In this document: in pieces, positions 1 to 5,316 of the stretch
Layout of the letters: each line of letters opens with the position of its first letter
How positions within the stretch are numbered: position 1 is the first letter of the stretch
Origin: Nitrospirota bacterium
GTDB lineage: Bacteria; Nitrospirota; Nitrospiria; Nitrospirales; UBA8639
DNA length: 5,316 nucleotides
NCBI GenBank assembly: GCA_029865515.1
Contig: JAOUGQ010000218.1
Span: forward strand, 1-5,316
Reading direction: 5' to 3'
Notes under the pieces: model-generated
Databases searched by the model: none
What the model was told of the DNA's origin: nothing
What the model saw: the letters and a program-made list of their open reading frames with translations, nothing else
Position numbers and translations under genes: made by a program

Positions 1-657
1 ATCGATGACATCACGGTCGTGGTCATCGGATTAGGGGCCGCAGGCACGGCCTGTTGTGAATTACTCCTGGGAGCCGGAGTGACCCGGCTCAAGGGATGCG
101 ACAAGCAGGGAATGGTGTTGGATCGACCGGTGGAAGAGCTGCTGCCCCATCGGCATACCCTTCGTAGCCTCATTCAGTATGACCAGCCCACGGGAACTAT
201 TCAGGATGCCCTGAAAGAGGCCCATGTGGTCATTGGTCTTTCTTCAGCCAATATCTTAAAACCCGAAGATTTGGCCCTGATGGCCAAGGATCCCATTGTG
301 TTTGCGTTAGCTAATCCTGACCCGGAAATTTTACCCGACGCGGCCATTCCCCATTGTCGCGTGTATGCCAGCGGGCGTTCGGATTATCCCAATCAATGCA
401 ACAACCTCTTATCGTTTCCCGGCATCTTTCGCGGAGCCCTTGATGTGCAAGCCAAAACCATTAATGAAGCGATGCTCATTGCCGCAGCTCACGCTCTCTC
501 GAAGATGATCCCTGACTCCGCGCTCAGTGAGGAATATATTATTCCCAGCGTGTTCGACAAACAGGTGGTTCCCAAAATCGCCAAGGCCGTCTCTCAAGCC
601 GCGATTGATTCCGGCGTGGCCCGCCGGACGAAAAAGGACATGGAAGAAGAGATGTAA
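1..657 (+). CDS. Malic enzyme (malate dehydrogenase, oxaloacetate-decarboxylating), C-terminal part
   Basis: This enzyme oxidatively decarboxylates malate to pyruvate and CO2 with NAD(P)+, in the cytoplasm, linking the TCA cycle to pyruvate. The reading frame is open from base 1, so the N-terminal part with the catalytic malic domain lies off the left edge; 218 residues are visible of a family usually above 400. What is seen is the NAD-binding Rossmann domain: a GLGAAG dinucleotide loop close to the window start, then ANPDPEI, then the highly characteristic block GRSDYPNQCNN followed by FPGIFRGALDV. These motifs are typical of bacterial malic enzymes. The protein stops shortly after the domain, so it is the short form without the phosphotransacetylase-like tail of MaeB proteins. 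Family assignment is firm. Whether it prefers NAD or NADP cannot be decided from the visible part. It is the only plus-strand gene and converges with uppP. Its TAA stop opens into a run of nine A. Confidence 0.93.
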   Translation: MDDITVVVIGLGAAGTACCELLLGAGVTRLKGCDKQGMVLDRPVEELLPHRHTLRSLIQYDQPTGTIQDALKEAHVVIGLSSANILKPEDLALMAKDPIVFALANPDPEILPDAAIPHCRVYASGRSDYPNQCNNLLSFPGIFRGALDVQAKTINEAMLIAAAHALSKMIPDSALSEEYIIPSVFDKQVVPKIAKAVSQAAIDSGVARRTKKDMEEEM

Positions 658-706
658 AAAAAAATCGGGATAGACCGGGAACACGGGAACGTCTAGCAAA
701 CGTCTA
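656..706 (-). terminator. uppP: Possible weak terminator downstream of uppP, in the convergent gap
   Basis: On the minus strand, just past the uppP TAG stop, TAGAC (695-691) can pair with GTCTA (675-671) across a 15-base loop. After a seven-base spacer comes a run of nine T (664-656), which overlaps the malic enzyme stop codon on the other strand. The T-run is good but the stem is only five base pairs and the loop is long, so intrinsic termination is possible rather than clear. No T-run serving the plus-strand gene was seen in the gap. Confidence 0.3.
676..706. repeat. Short direct repeats in the convergent intergenic gap
   Basis: Two perfect short direct repeats lie back to back. CGGGAAC occurs at 676-682 and 684-690, separated by one base, and AACGTCTA occurs at 688-695 and 699-706. 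A further CGGGA is at 666-670. The last AACGTCTA copy includes the uppP stop codon. They look like small local duplications in non-coding sequence; no function is apparent. Confidence 0.5.
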
Positions 707-1513
707 TATGAACACATTCCAAAAAAGAATACTCATTCCAAGCGGCCACAAATAGTATGAGAATAAGTGAAAGTGATCCTGTCTGACGAGTTTGATAATC
801 AGCGAAATGGACCCATACCCCACCAAGGCCGCCACCACCATCCCTATCACATAGATCCCCATGGGTTCATGAACCTGATGCATTACTTTCCCGATTTCTA
901 AGATTGCCGCCCCCACAATGGCGGGCATGGAAATCAGCAAGGAAAAGCGGGCCGACAATTCACGATCCAAACCTAACAGCACCCCGCCGGCAATAGTTGA
1001 TCCGGATCGGGAAATCCCGGGAAGGACCGCCACACCTTGCACTACTCCAATAGCCAGCGCATCACGGATACCCATGTCCTGAATACCTCGAGTGCTGTTC
1101 CTCCCCCGTCCCACCCAGAGAATCCCTCCGGTGCAAAGCAACATGACGGCCACGACGGATGGCTGAACCAGGTTTTCAAGACCGATGGATCGAATCCCTA
1201 ACCCAATGATCGCCGTGGGAATGGATGCTAACAGGACATAATGAATCGTCCGCCGTTCAAATCCCTGAAACAGACTGCCGTGTGTGGTGGGCCATCCGAC
1301 ATAGCCCAAGCCCAGAGTGAGGAGATCATGACGAAAATACACCAGAATCGCGGTCACCGTTGCGAGATGCAACATAATGTCATACAACAAGTTCGTTTCA
1401 CTGAATTGGCCAAACCAGTGTTGAGCCAGGACTAAATGACCGGAAGAGGAAACCGGAAGAAATTCAGTGAGTCCTTGAATGACCGCAAGCACCAATGCTT
1501 CGACATAGCCCAT
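704..1513 (-). CDS. uppP: Undecaprenyl-diphosphatase (UppP/BacA)
   Basis: UppP is an integral membrane phosphatase that removes a phosphate from undecaprenyl diphosphate, regenerating the lipid carrier for peptidoglycan, O-antigen and other polysaccharides; raised dosage gives bacitracin resistance in known cases. The 269-residue length is typical. Both family motifs are present. The first is Q13-G-L-T-E17-F-L-P-V-S-S-S-G-H26, carrying the catalytic glutamates/glutamine and histidine region. The second is P165-G-I-S-R169-S-G-S-T, carrying the conserved arginine. The rest is a series of hydrophobic membrane segments, including residues about 48-60, 92-107, 118-134, 190-205 and 221-240. The ATG at 1513 begins right at the conserved N-terminal helix and has AGGTG (1528-1524) ten bases upstream. 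It lies 49 bases after rmlD in the same direction, so it may be co-transcribed with the rml genes, although a small hairpin intervenes. Its product serves the pathway that uses dTDP-rhamnose. Confidence 0.95.
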   Translation of the reverse strand: MGYVEALVLAVIQGLTEFLPVSSSGHLVLAQHWFGQFSETNLLYDIMLHLATVTAILVYFRHDLLTLGLGYVGWPTTHGSLFQGFERRTIHYVLLASIPTAIIGLGIRSIGLENLVQPSVVAVMLLCTGGILWVGRGRNSTRGIQDMGIRDALAIGVVQGVAVLPGISRSGSTIAGGVLLGLDRELSARFSLLISMPAIVGAAILEIGKVMHQVHEPMGIYVIGMVVAALVGYGSISLIIKLVRQDHFHLFSYYLWPLGMSILFWNVFI

Positions 1514-1551
1514 CGTTTACACACACCTGTCTTTCATCGGATGATCTAGAG

Positions 1552-1571
1552 AAAAAACGCCCCTAGCGTTT
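1552..1571 (-). terminator. Small hairpin plus T-run at the end of rmlD (weak terminator or attenuator)
   Basis: On the minus strand AAACGC (1571-1566) pairs perfectly with GCGTTT (1560-1555) around a five-base loop TAGGG (1565-1561). The T-run continues to 1552, giving six T in all, three of them inside the stem. The 5' arm encodes the last two residues of RmlD (Lys-Arg) and the loop holds its TAG stop, so a ribosome finishing rmlD would cover the hairpin. With only three G-C pairs the structure is weak. I infer partial termination between rmlD and uppP at most. Confidence 0.4.
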
Positions 1572-2399
1572 CCACTGAGTAGCAAATTCACGAACGCCTT
1601 CTTCCCAGGGAGGTAAAGGAATCAAGGGATGCTGTAATGAGTTGAGCACAGCATAGGCTGGCCGTGAGGCCGGGAGAGGATATTGAACAGTGGGAATGGG
1701 CACGACTGTTGTCTGAATGCCCAACGCCTGATACAGGGCTTGGGTGAATTCGTACCAACTGGTTCCGCCGGAACCGGCCATGTGATAGGTCCCGTAGGCA
1801 TCGGTTTCGACTAACTGGAACACAGCCCGCGCGAGGTGCGGGGCAAAGGTGGGAGATCCAAACTGGTCGTTCACCACTCTGACCACCTCTTTACCGGCCA
1901 TTCGACAAATTGTATTGGGGAAGTTTTTCCCAATGGTGTGGTAGAGCCAAGCCGTCCGGACAATCAAATGGCGGGGATTGGCAACCCGGACCGCTTCTTC
2001 ACCGGCTAATTTACTCTGTCCATACACGGATAACGGGTTTGTGCGATCAAATTCATGATAGGGACGGGTCTGCCGGCCGTCAAAAACGTAATCGGTGGAA
2101 AAATGGACAAGAGCAATACCCAGCTCATACGTCACCACGGCCAGATTTCTCGGGCCCAAAGCATTGCTCCGGTACGCGGCCTCCTGCTTAGTTTCCGCAG
2201 CATCAACCTGTGTGAAACCGGCCGCATTAATCACGACATGAGGTCGTAGCTGATCAAGAGCCTTTTTGACATCTTCAAACTGCGTAATATCCAAGTCCTC
2301 GCGATACAAGGCCGTCACGTCATAATCGGCATATTGGCATTGCAGCGCCTGCCCTAATTGTCCATGAGCCCCGGTTATTAAAATCCGGTTGTGCCTCAT
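1563..2399 (-). CDS. rmlD: dTDP-4-dehydrorhamnose reductase (RmlD)
   Basis: RmlD catalyses the last step of dTDP-L-rhamnose synthesis, NAD(P)H-dependent reduction of dTDP-4-keto-L-rhamnose, in the cytoplasm. At 278 residues it is close to the usual length of about 280-300. It is an extended short-chain dehydrogenase: the glycine-rich G10-A-H-G13-Q-L-G16 loop, the N58-A-A segment with the family block TQVDAAE (63-69), the S101-T102-D-Y-V-F-D-G block with catalytic Thr, and Y126-G-Q-S-K130-L-A-G-E with the catalytic Tyr and Lys. A downstream R-T-A-W-L-Y block is also family-typical. The ATG at 2399 overlaps the rmlC stop by four bases (ATGA) and has only a poor, too-close CAGG upstream, so translation probably depends on ribosomes ending rmlC. 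All key residues are present and there is no sign of decay. Also known as rfbD. Confidence 0.95.
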   Translation of the reverse strand: MRHNRILITGAHGQLGQALQCQYADYDVTALYREDLDITQFEDVKKALDQLRPHVVINAAGFTQVDAAETKQEAAYRSNALGPRNLAVVTYELGIALVHFSTDYVFDGRQTRPYHEFDRTNPLSVYGQSKLAGEEAVRVANPRHLIVRTAWLYHTIGKNFPNTICRMAGKEVVRVVNDQFGSPTFAPHLARAVFQLVETDAYGTYHMAGSGGTSWYEFTQALYQALGIQTTVVPIPTVQYPLPASRPAYAVLNSLQHPLIPLPPWEEGVREFATQWKR

Positions 2400-2950
2400 G
2401 CCTGATAGTCCGGAAGCTGGTCACACAGGTCGGCTAAAGGCTTTCCTGCTGCATCCTTAGAGGAGAGGATTGGACATTGAATCGGCCATTGAATACCAAT
2501 GCTCGGGTCATCCCAGCGAATCGTCACTTCACCGCCGGGCGCATACAGATCGGTACATTTGTACTCCATCTCGGCCACGTCGCTAAGCACACAAAACCCA
2601 TGGGCAAAGCCGGGAGGAATATAGATTTGTTTGAAATTCTGGCCAGATAGGGTTACCCCAACCCAGGACGCAAAAGTCGGAGACCCTCTTCGAATGTCGA
2701 CCGCGACATCAAAAATTTCCCCACGGATCACCCGAATGAGCTTTCCCTGGGGGCGAATCTTCTGAAGGTGAAGACCGCGAAGCGTTCCACGAACTGAATA
2801 TGAACAATTATCCTGAACAAAGGGAAGTGGAATGCCTCCCTCCTGATACTTCTGGATATGGTACGTTTCTAAAAACCAGCCACGTTGATCTCGATGAACA
2901 TCAGGTTCAACAATAAGAACTCCCGGCAACCGAGTTTGGAGAAATTCCAT
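2396..2950 (-). CDS. rmlC: dTDP-4-dehydrorhamnose 3,5-epimerase (RmlC)
   Basis: RmlC epimerises C3 and C5 of dTDP-4-keto-6-deoxy-D-glucose to give dTDP-4-keto-L-rhamnose, the third step of the rhamnose pathway; the family is a homodimeric cupin in the cytoplasm. The 184 residues match the usual length. Visible landmarks are R20-D-Q-R-G-W-F near the N-terminus, Q46-D-N, L57-R58-G-L-H61 with the catalytic His base, Q68-G-K70 with the substrate-binding Lys, P112-P-G-F-A-H117-G-F, Y130 (the proposed catalytic acid, in the YKCTDLY block) and S164-K-D166, the usual C-terminal Asp. It lies six bases after rmlA, and its ATG is served by AGGAG (2964-2960) nine bases upstream, inside the end of rmlA. 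It shares four bases with rmlD. The position after the catalytic His is Leu rather than the frequent Tyr or Phe. Also called rfbC. Confidence 0.96.
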   Translation of the reverse strand: MEFLQTRLPGVLIVEPDVHRDQRGWFLETYHIQKYQEGGIPLPFVQDNCSYSVRGTLRGLHLQKIRPQGKLIRVIRGEIFDVAVDIRRGSPTFASWVGVTLSGQNFKQIYIPPGFAHGFCVLSDVAEMEYKCTDLYAPGGEVTIRWDDPSIGIQWPIQCPILSSKDAAGKPLADLCDQLPDYQA

Positions 2951-2956
2951 GCCCTT

Positions 2957-3832
2957 TTACTCCTCCCCCTGATTCACCAAACGCCGCAAGTATTGGCCAT
3001 ACGCGTTCTCTTTCATTTTCATAGCTACACGCAACACGTCGTCTGATTGAATGTATCCCATTTTGTAGGCGATTTCTTCCGGGCAGGAAACCATCAAACC
3101 CTGCCGTTCTTGTAACACTTGAATATAATGGGCCGCCTGCATAAGGGATTCGTGAGTCCCCGTATCCAACCAGGCAATACCTCGTCCCAGAACCCGAACA
3201 TGAAGAGAGCCGGCTTCTAAATAGGTGGTATTCACATCGGTGATTTCTAACTCACCCCTAGCCGAAGGCTTGAGAGAAGCGGCAATGTCCACCACCTGAT
3301 TGTCATAAAAATATAAACCGGTCACTGCAAAGGGCGATTTGGGATGCGCAGGCTTTTCTTCCAGACTGGTCGCCTGGCCATGATCATTGAAGGTCACCAC
3401 TCCATATCGTTGCGGATCCCTGACCTGATAGGCAAAGACTTGCGCCCCCGAAGCCTGGGAGGCCGCTTCCTGGAGATACCGAGAAAGACCATGCCCATAA
3501 AAGATATTATCTCCAAGCACCAGCGCAACTCGATCCTGGCCGATAAACTCCCGTCCAATCACAAATGCTTGCGCGATTCCCTCCGGGCGCGGTTGGACTT
3601 GATAATGGATATGCAACCCGAGATGACTGCCATCTCCTAACAACCGGATAAATCCTTCCTGCTCATGCGGGGTGGTGATCACCAGGATTTCCCGGATCCC
3701 AGCCATCATCAGGGTGGACAACGGATAATAGATCATCGGCTTATCGAACACCGGCATCAACTGCTTGCTGACCGCATGGGTCAGGGGATAGAGCCGTGTG
3801 CCCGATCCGCCCGCTAGGATTATTCCCTTCAT
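2957..3832 (-). CDS. rmlA: Glucose-1-phosphate thymidylyltransferase (RmlA)
   Basis: RmlA joins dTTP and glucose-1-phosphate to give dTDP-glucose and pyrophosphate, the entry step of the pathway; the family is usually feedback-inhibited by dTDP-rhamnose. From the chosen ATG it has 291 residues, matching the usual 286-293. It starts M1-K-G-I-I-L-A-G-G-S-G-T-R13-L, the nucleotide-binding loop, exactly where family members start. Next come S22-K-Q-L-M-P-V-F-D-K31-P, Q80-P-R-P-E-G-I-A-Q-A-F, G107-D108-N with the metal-binding Asp, E158-E-K-P, V170-T-G-L-Y-F-Y-D, R192-G-E-L-E-I-T-D-V-N and W221-L-D223-T-G-T-H, the second metal ligand. Start choice: AAGGGA lies only four bases before this ATG, whereas an in-frame ATG at 3865 has a better-spaced AAGGTGA. 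The latter would add 11 polar residues lacking family support. I prefer 3832, but 3865 is open. It follows rmlB by 72 bases. Also called rfbA. Confidence 0.95.
   Translation of the reverse strand: MKGIILAGGSGTRLYPLTHAVSKQLMPVFDKPMIYYPLSTLMMAGIREILVITTPHEQEGFIRLLGDGSHLGLHIHYQVQPRPEGIAQAFVIGREFIGQDRVALVLGDNIFYGHGLSRYLQEAASQASGAQVFAYQVRDPQRYGVVTFNDHGQATSLEEKPAHPKSPFAVTGLYFYDNQVVDIAASLKPSARGELEITDVNTTYLEAGSLHVRVLGRGIAWLDTGTHESLMQAAHYIQVLQERQGLMVSCPEEIAYKMGYIQSDDVLRVAMKMKENAYGQYLRRLVNQGEE
2960..2970 (-). promoter_or_regulatory. rmlC: Strong Shine-Dalgarno site for rmlC inside the 3' end of rmlA
   Basis: A purine block containing AGGAG (2964-2960) stands nine bases before the rmlC ATG. The same bases encode the final Gly-Glu-Glu of RmlA. 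This is the best ribosome-binding site in the window and supports both the rmlC start at 2950 and tight joint expression of rmlA and rmlC. Confidence 0.75.
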
Positions 3833-3865
3833 ACTATCCCTTTTCATCTCCATTTTGCTGACCAT

Positions 3866-3889
3866 GTGGATGTCACCTTGCAAGATGAC
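3866..3889 (-). promoter_or_regulatory. rmlA: Near-perfect palindrome enclosing a Shine-Dalgarno sequence ahead of rmlA
   Basis: Bases 3872-3889 are an 18-base inverted repeat with nine-base arms and one mismatch, which becomes a G-U wobble in the minus-strand RNA. As RNA it can form a seven-pair stem (GUCAUCU with AGGUGAC) with a UGCA loop. The 3' arm holds most of AAGGTGA (3879-3873), the Shine-Dalgarno sequence seven bases before the upstream candidate rmlA ATG at 3865. It could hide that site, act as a dyad operator, or be chance. No T-run follows, so it is not an intrinsic terminator. Confidence 0.35.
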
Positions 3890-3904
3890 CGGACGTGAAT
3901 ACCC

Positions 3905-4999
3905 CTATTTCGATGGGACAGATTCTAACCCGAGCCGTTCCCGTTGATAGGAGTTTGCGGTTACTGACTCACACCATGGGCGGTTGGCAACGAACCATTC
4001 AATGGTCCGTCGCAACCCGGACTCAAAGGAATGGCGTGGATTCCATCCCAATTGCGATTGGACCTTAGTGGGATCAATCCCATAACGAAAGTCATGCCCG
4101 GGGCGGTCAGCCACAAACATTTTCAGATCCGCATATCGTCTGACACCATGTTGAGACAGGGAAAGATTCGACTCACCGGGCATGACGTCTTCCAAAATCT
4201 GGCAAATGGCCTCTACCATTTCGAGGTTCGAGCGTTCCGACCGCCCTCCCAGGTTATATTTTTCCCCTGGTGTTCCTTCCTGAAGAATCAGGAGAAGCCC
4301 CTCACAATGGTCTTCAACAAACAACCAGTCCCGGACATGTTGCCCGTTCCCATAAATCGGAAGAGATTTGCCTTCTAAGGCATTCAACACCATGAGAGGA
4401 ATGAGCTTTTCCGGGAATTGATAAGGGCCATAATTATTGGAGCAATTGGTGATTAAGGTCGGAAGCCCGTAGGTGTGATAAAAGGCCCGCACCAGGTGAT
4501 CCGCGCTGGCTTTCGAAGCCGCATACGGCGAGTTGGGTGCGTAGGGAGTGTCTTCGGAGAACAACCCCGTTGAGCCCAGCGTTCCATACACTTCATCTGT
4601 CGAGACATGCAGGAACCGGAAGCGTTGATGACGGCCAGCATCACCTTGCTTCAAAAATCGCCTGGCCGCGTCTAACAACACCAGCGTTCCCGTGACATTG
4701 GTATGGATAAAGGGATACGGGTCATCAATCGAGCGGTCCACATGCGATTCAGCGGCAAAATTTAACAGCCACCGGGGACAAAAGGTGTTCATCACCCTGT
4801 CCATTTCTCCCACGTCGGCAATATCCGCCTGGACAAAATCAAGACGAGGATTGTCCCACAACCCGTCAAGATTTTCGCGATGACCCGCATAGGTCAACTT
4901 ATCCACGACCACGATCCGCGCGTCTGTCCTTTGAAGGGCCATACGGACAAAATTCGCGCCGATAAACCCGGCGCCTCCTGTCACGATCATGGTATCCAT
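3905..4999 (-). CDS. rmlB: dTDP-glucose 4,6-dehydratase (RmlB)
   Basis: RmlB converts dTDP-D-glucose to dTDP-4-keto-6-deoxy-D-glucose using tightly bound NAD+, the second step of dTDP-L-rhamnose synthesis, in the cytoplasm. The 364 residues fit the family (about 350-365). It is an extended SDR: T7-G-G-A-G-F-I-G14 NAD loop, D33-K-L-T-Y-A-G for the NAD ribose, F81-A-A-E-S-H-V-D-R-S-I91, S133-T134-D135-E136-V-Y-G with the catalytic Thr-Asp-Glu trio, Y159-A-A-S-K163 with the catalytic Tyr and Lys, N185-C-S-N-N-Y-G-P-Y-Q-F-P-E-K for substrate binding, and R223-D-W-L. All catalytic residues are present. The ATG at 4999 has GGAGAT nine bases upstream; a second ATG three codons later has no such site. 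It follows glmS by 75 bases and is the first gene of the rml block. The Asp-Glu pair and RmlA-C-D neighbours separate it from UDP-glucose epimerases and other sugar dehydratases. Also called rfbB. Confidence 0.97.
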   Translation of the reverse strand: MDTMIVTGGAGFIGANFVRMALQRTDARIVVVDKLTYAGHRENLDGLWDNPRLDFVQADIADVGEMDRVMNTFCPRWLLNFAAESHVDRSIDDPYPFIHTNVTGTLVLLDAARRFLKQGDAGRHQRFRFLHVSTDEVYGTLGSTGLFSEDTPYAPNSPYAASKASADHLVRAFYHTYGLPTLITNCSNNYGPYQFPEKLIPLMVLNALEGKSLPIYGNGQHVRDWLFVEDHCEGLLLILQEGTPGEKYNLGGRSERSNLEMVEAICQILEDVMPGESNLSLSQHGVRRYADLKMFVADRPGHDFRYGIDPTKVQSQLGWNPRHSFESGLRRTIEWFVANRPWCESVTANSYQRERLGLESVPSK

Positions 5000-5027
5000 T
5001 ATTCAATGATCTCCAATGTCAAAAGAA

Positions 5028-5036
5028 ATGATAACA
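5028..5036 (-). promoter_or_regulatory. rmlB: Candidate extended -10 promoter element for the rml block
   Basis: On the minus strand TGTTATCAT reads as TGn followed by TATCAT (5033-5028), which resembles an extended sigma-70 -10 element. Transcription would start near 5021, leaving a leader of roughly 20 bases that still includes the rmlB GGAGAT site. The best -35 match at a normal distance is poor (CTGTAA at 5057-5052, 18-base spacer). The site falls in the only gap long enough for a promoter at the head of the block. This is a suggestion from motif similarity only. Confidence 0.25.
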
Positions 5037-5074
5037 AAACGGCAGGAACTCTTACAGAATGGCGGACTTCTCCC

Positions 5075-5316
5075 TTATTCAACCGTCACGCTCTTGGCAA
5101 GATTTCGCGGACGGTCAACATCAACCTCTCGCAATACCGCGATATGATACGCCAACAGTTGTAGACCGACCGTAAACAGAATGGGGGTCAAGAGTGGATG
5201 CACATCAGGGATCGCAAACACATGATCCGCGACTTGCTCCAATTCATGGTCTCCTTCGGAAACAAAAGCAATCACGGGGGCATTTCTAGCCCGCACTTCC
5301 ATGAGATTACTCACAG
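5075..5316 (-). CDS. glmS: Glutamine-fructose-6-phosphate aminotransferase (GlmS), C-terminal end only
   Basis: GlmS (isomerizing; glucosamine-6-phosphate synthase) transfers glutamine amide nitrogen to fructose-6-phosphate, giving glucosamine-6-phosphate for UDP-GlcNAc and hence peptidoglycan and lipopolysaccharide. Only the last 80 residues are in the window; the full enzyme is about 600, and the N-terminal glutaminase and most of the isomerase lie off the right edge. Identification rests on SNLMEVRAR at the start of the visible part, the LQLLAYHIAV segment, and the signature C-terminus DVDRPRNLAKSVTVE, whose final residues close the active site in this family. Its intact, normal terminus argues against a pseudogene, but the missing part cannot be judged. 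The residue before LQLLAYH is Gly where Pro is usual. It reads in the same direction as rmlB, 75 bases away, with no clear terminator between them, so read-through into the rml genes is possible. Confidence 0.95.
   Translation of the reverse strand, partial: VSNLMEVRARNAPVIAFVSEGDHELEQVADHVFAIPDVHPLLTPILFTVGLQLLAYHIAVLREVDVDRPRNLAKSVTVE

Noticed and set aside
409..717. 102-residue minus-strand reading frame opposite the malic enzyme
   Set aside because: It lies antisense to a clearly conserved coding region and its translation resembles no family; it is a shadow frame.
3872..3889. The palindrome before rmlA as an intrinsic terminator
   Set aside because: No T-run follows it on the minus strand and the stem is short; it is kept only as a possible regulatory structure.
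4031..4378. 115-residue plus-strand reading frame inside rmlB
   Set aside because: Antisense to conserved RmlB sequence, with no recognisable motif; treated as a shadow, like the plus-strand frames at 1241, 1910, 2055, 3344, 4692 and 4880.
5017..5022. Perfect TTGACA hexamer on the minus strand just before rmlB
   Set aside because: A -10 at normal spacing would fall on the rmlB start codon, and no good -10 hexamer is there, so it is unlikely to be a working -35 for this gene.
1..5316. Mobile element, CRISPR, tRNA, toxin-antitoxin or phage defence genes
   Set aside because: Every long stretch is accounted for by well-known metabolic genes, no gap exceeds 75 bases, and I saw no long repeats, terminal inverted repeats or cloverleaf-like sequence.

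Overview
The window is a compact bacterial chromosomal segment with almost no empty sequence: seven genes (two cut by the window ends), five of them complete, and no gap longer than 75 bases. Base composition looks close to even with a slight G+C lean, and codon use looks uniform by eye. Nothing suggests a phage, plasmid, transposon, CRISPR array, rRNA or tRNA. The gene set (nucleotide-sugar synthesis, undecaprenyl carrier recycling, amino-sugar supply) fits a bacterium that builds a rhamnose-containing surface polysaccharide. A Gram-negative lineage such as Nitrospirota is a guess from the general look of the proteins, not a demonstrated assignment.

Layout: the plus strand carries only the C-terminal half of a malic enzyme (1-657). 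It converges, across a 46-base gap, with a minus-strand run that fills the rest of the window. Read in its own direction, the run is: end of glmS (off the right edge to 5075), rmlB (4999-3905), rmlA (about 3832-2957), rmlC (2950-2396), rmlD (2399-1563) and uppP (1513-704). The order rmlB-A-C-D gives all four enzymes needed to turn glucose-1-phosphate and dTTP into dTDP-L-rhamnose, in a single unbroken set.

Functional logic: GlmS makes glucosamine-6-phosphate, the first committed step towards UDP-GlcNAc. RmlA, B, C and D make dTDP-L-rhamnose. UppP dephosphorylates undecaprenyl diphosphate so that the lipid carrier can be reused in peptidoglycan and polysaccharide assembly. The run is therefore a cell-envelope precursor group. 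The malic enzyme is central carbon metabolism and probably unrelated to it.

Regulatory detail: rmlC and rmlD overlap by ATGA and are probably translationally coupled. rmlC has a strong Shine-Dalgarno sequence embedded in the end of rmlA. rmlA has two plausible starts, and the better Shine-Dalgarno sequence of the two lies inside a near-perfect palindrome. A small hairpin with a T-run overlaps the rmlD stop codon and may partly separate uppP from the rml genes. I found no convincing previously undescribed system here; the findings below are modest and mostly concern expression signals.
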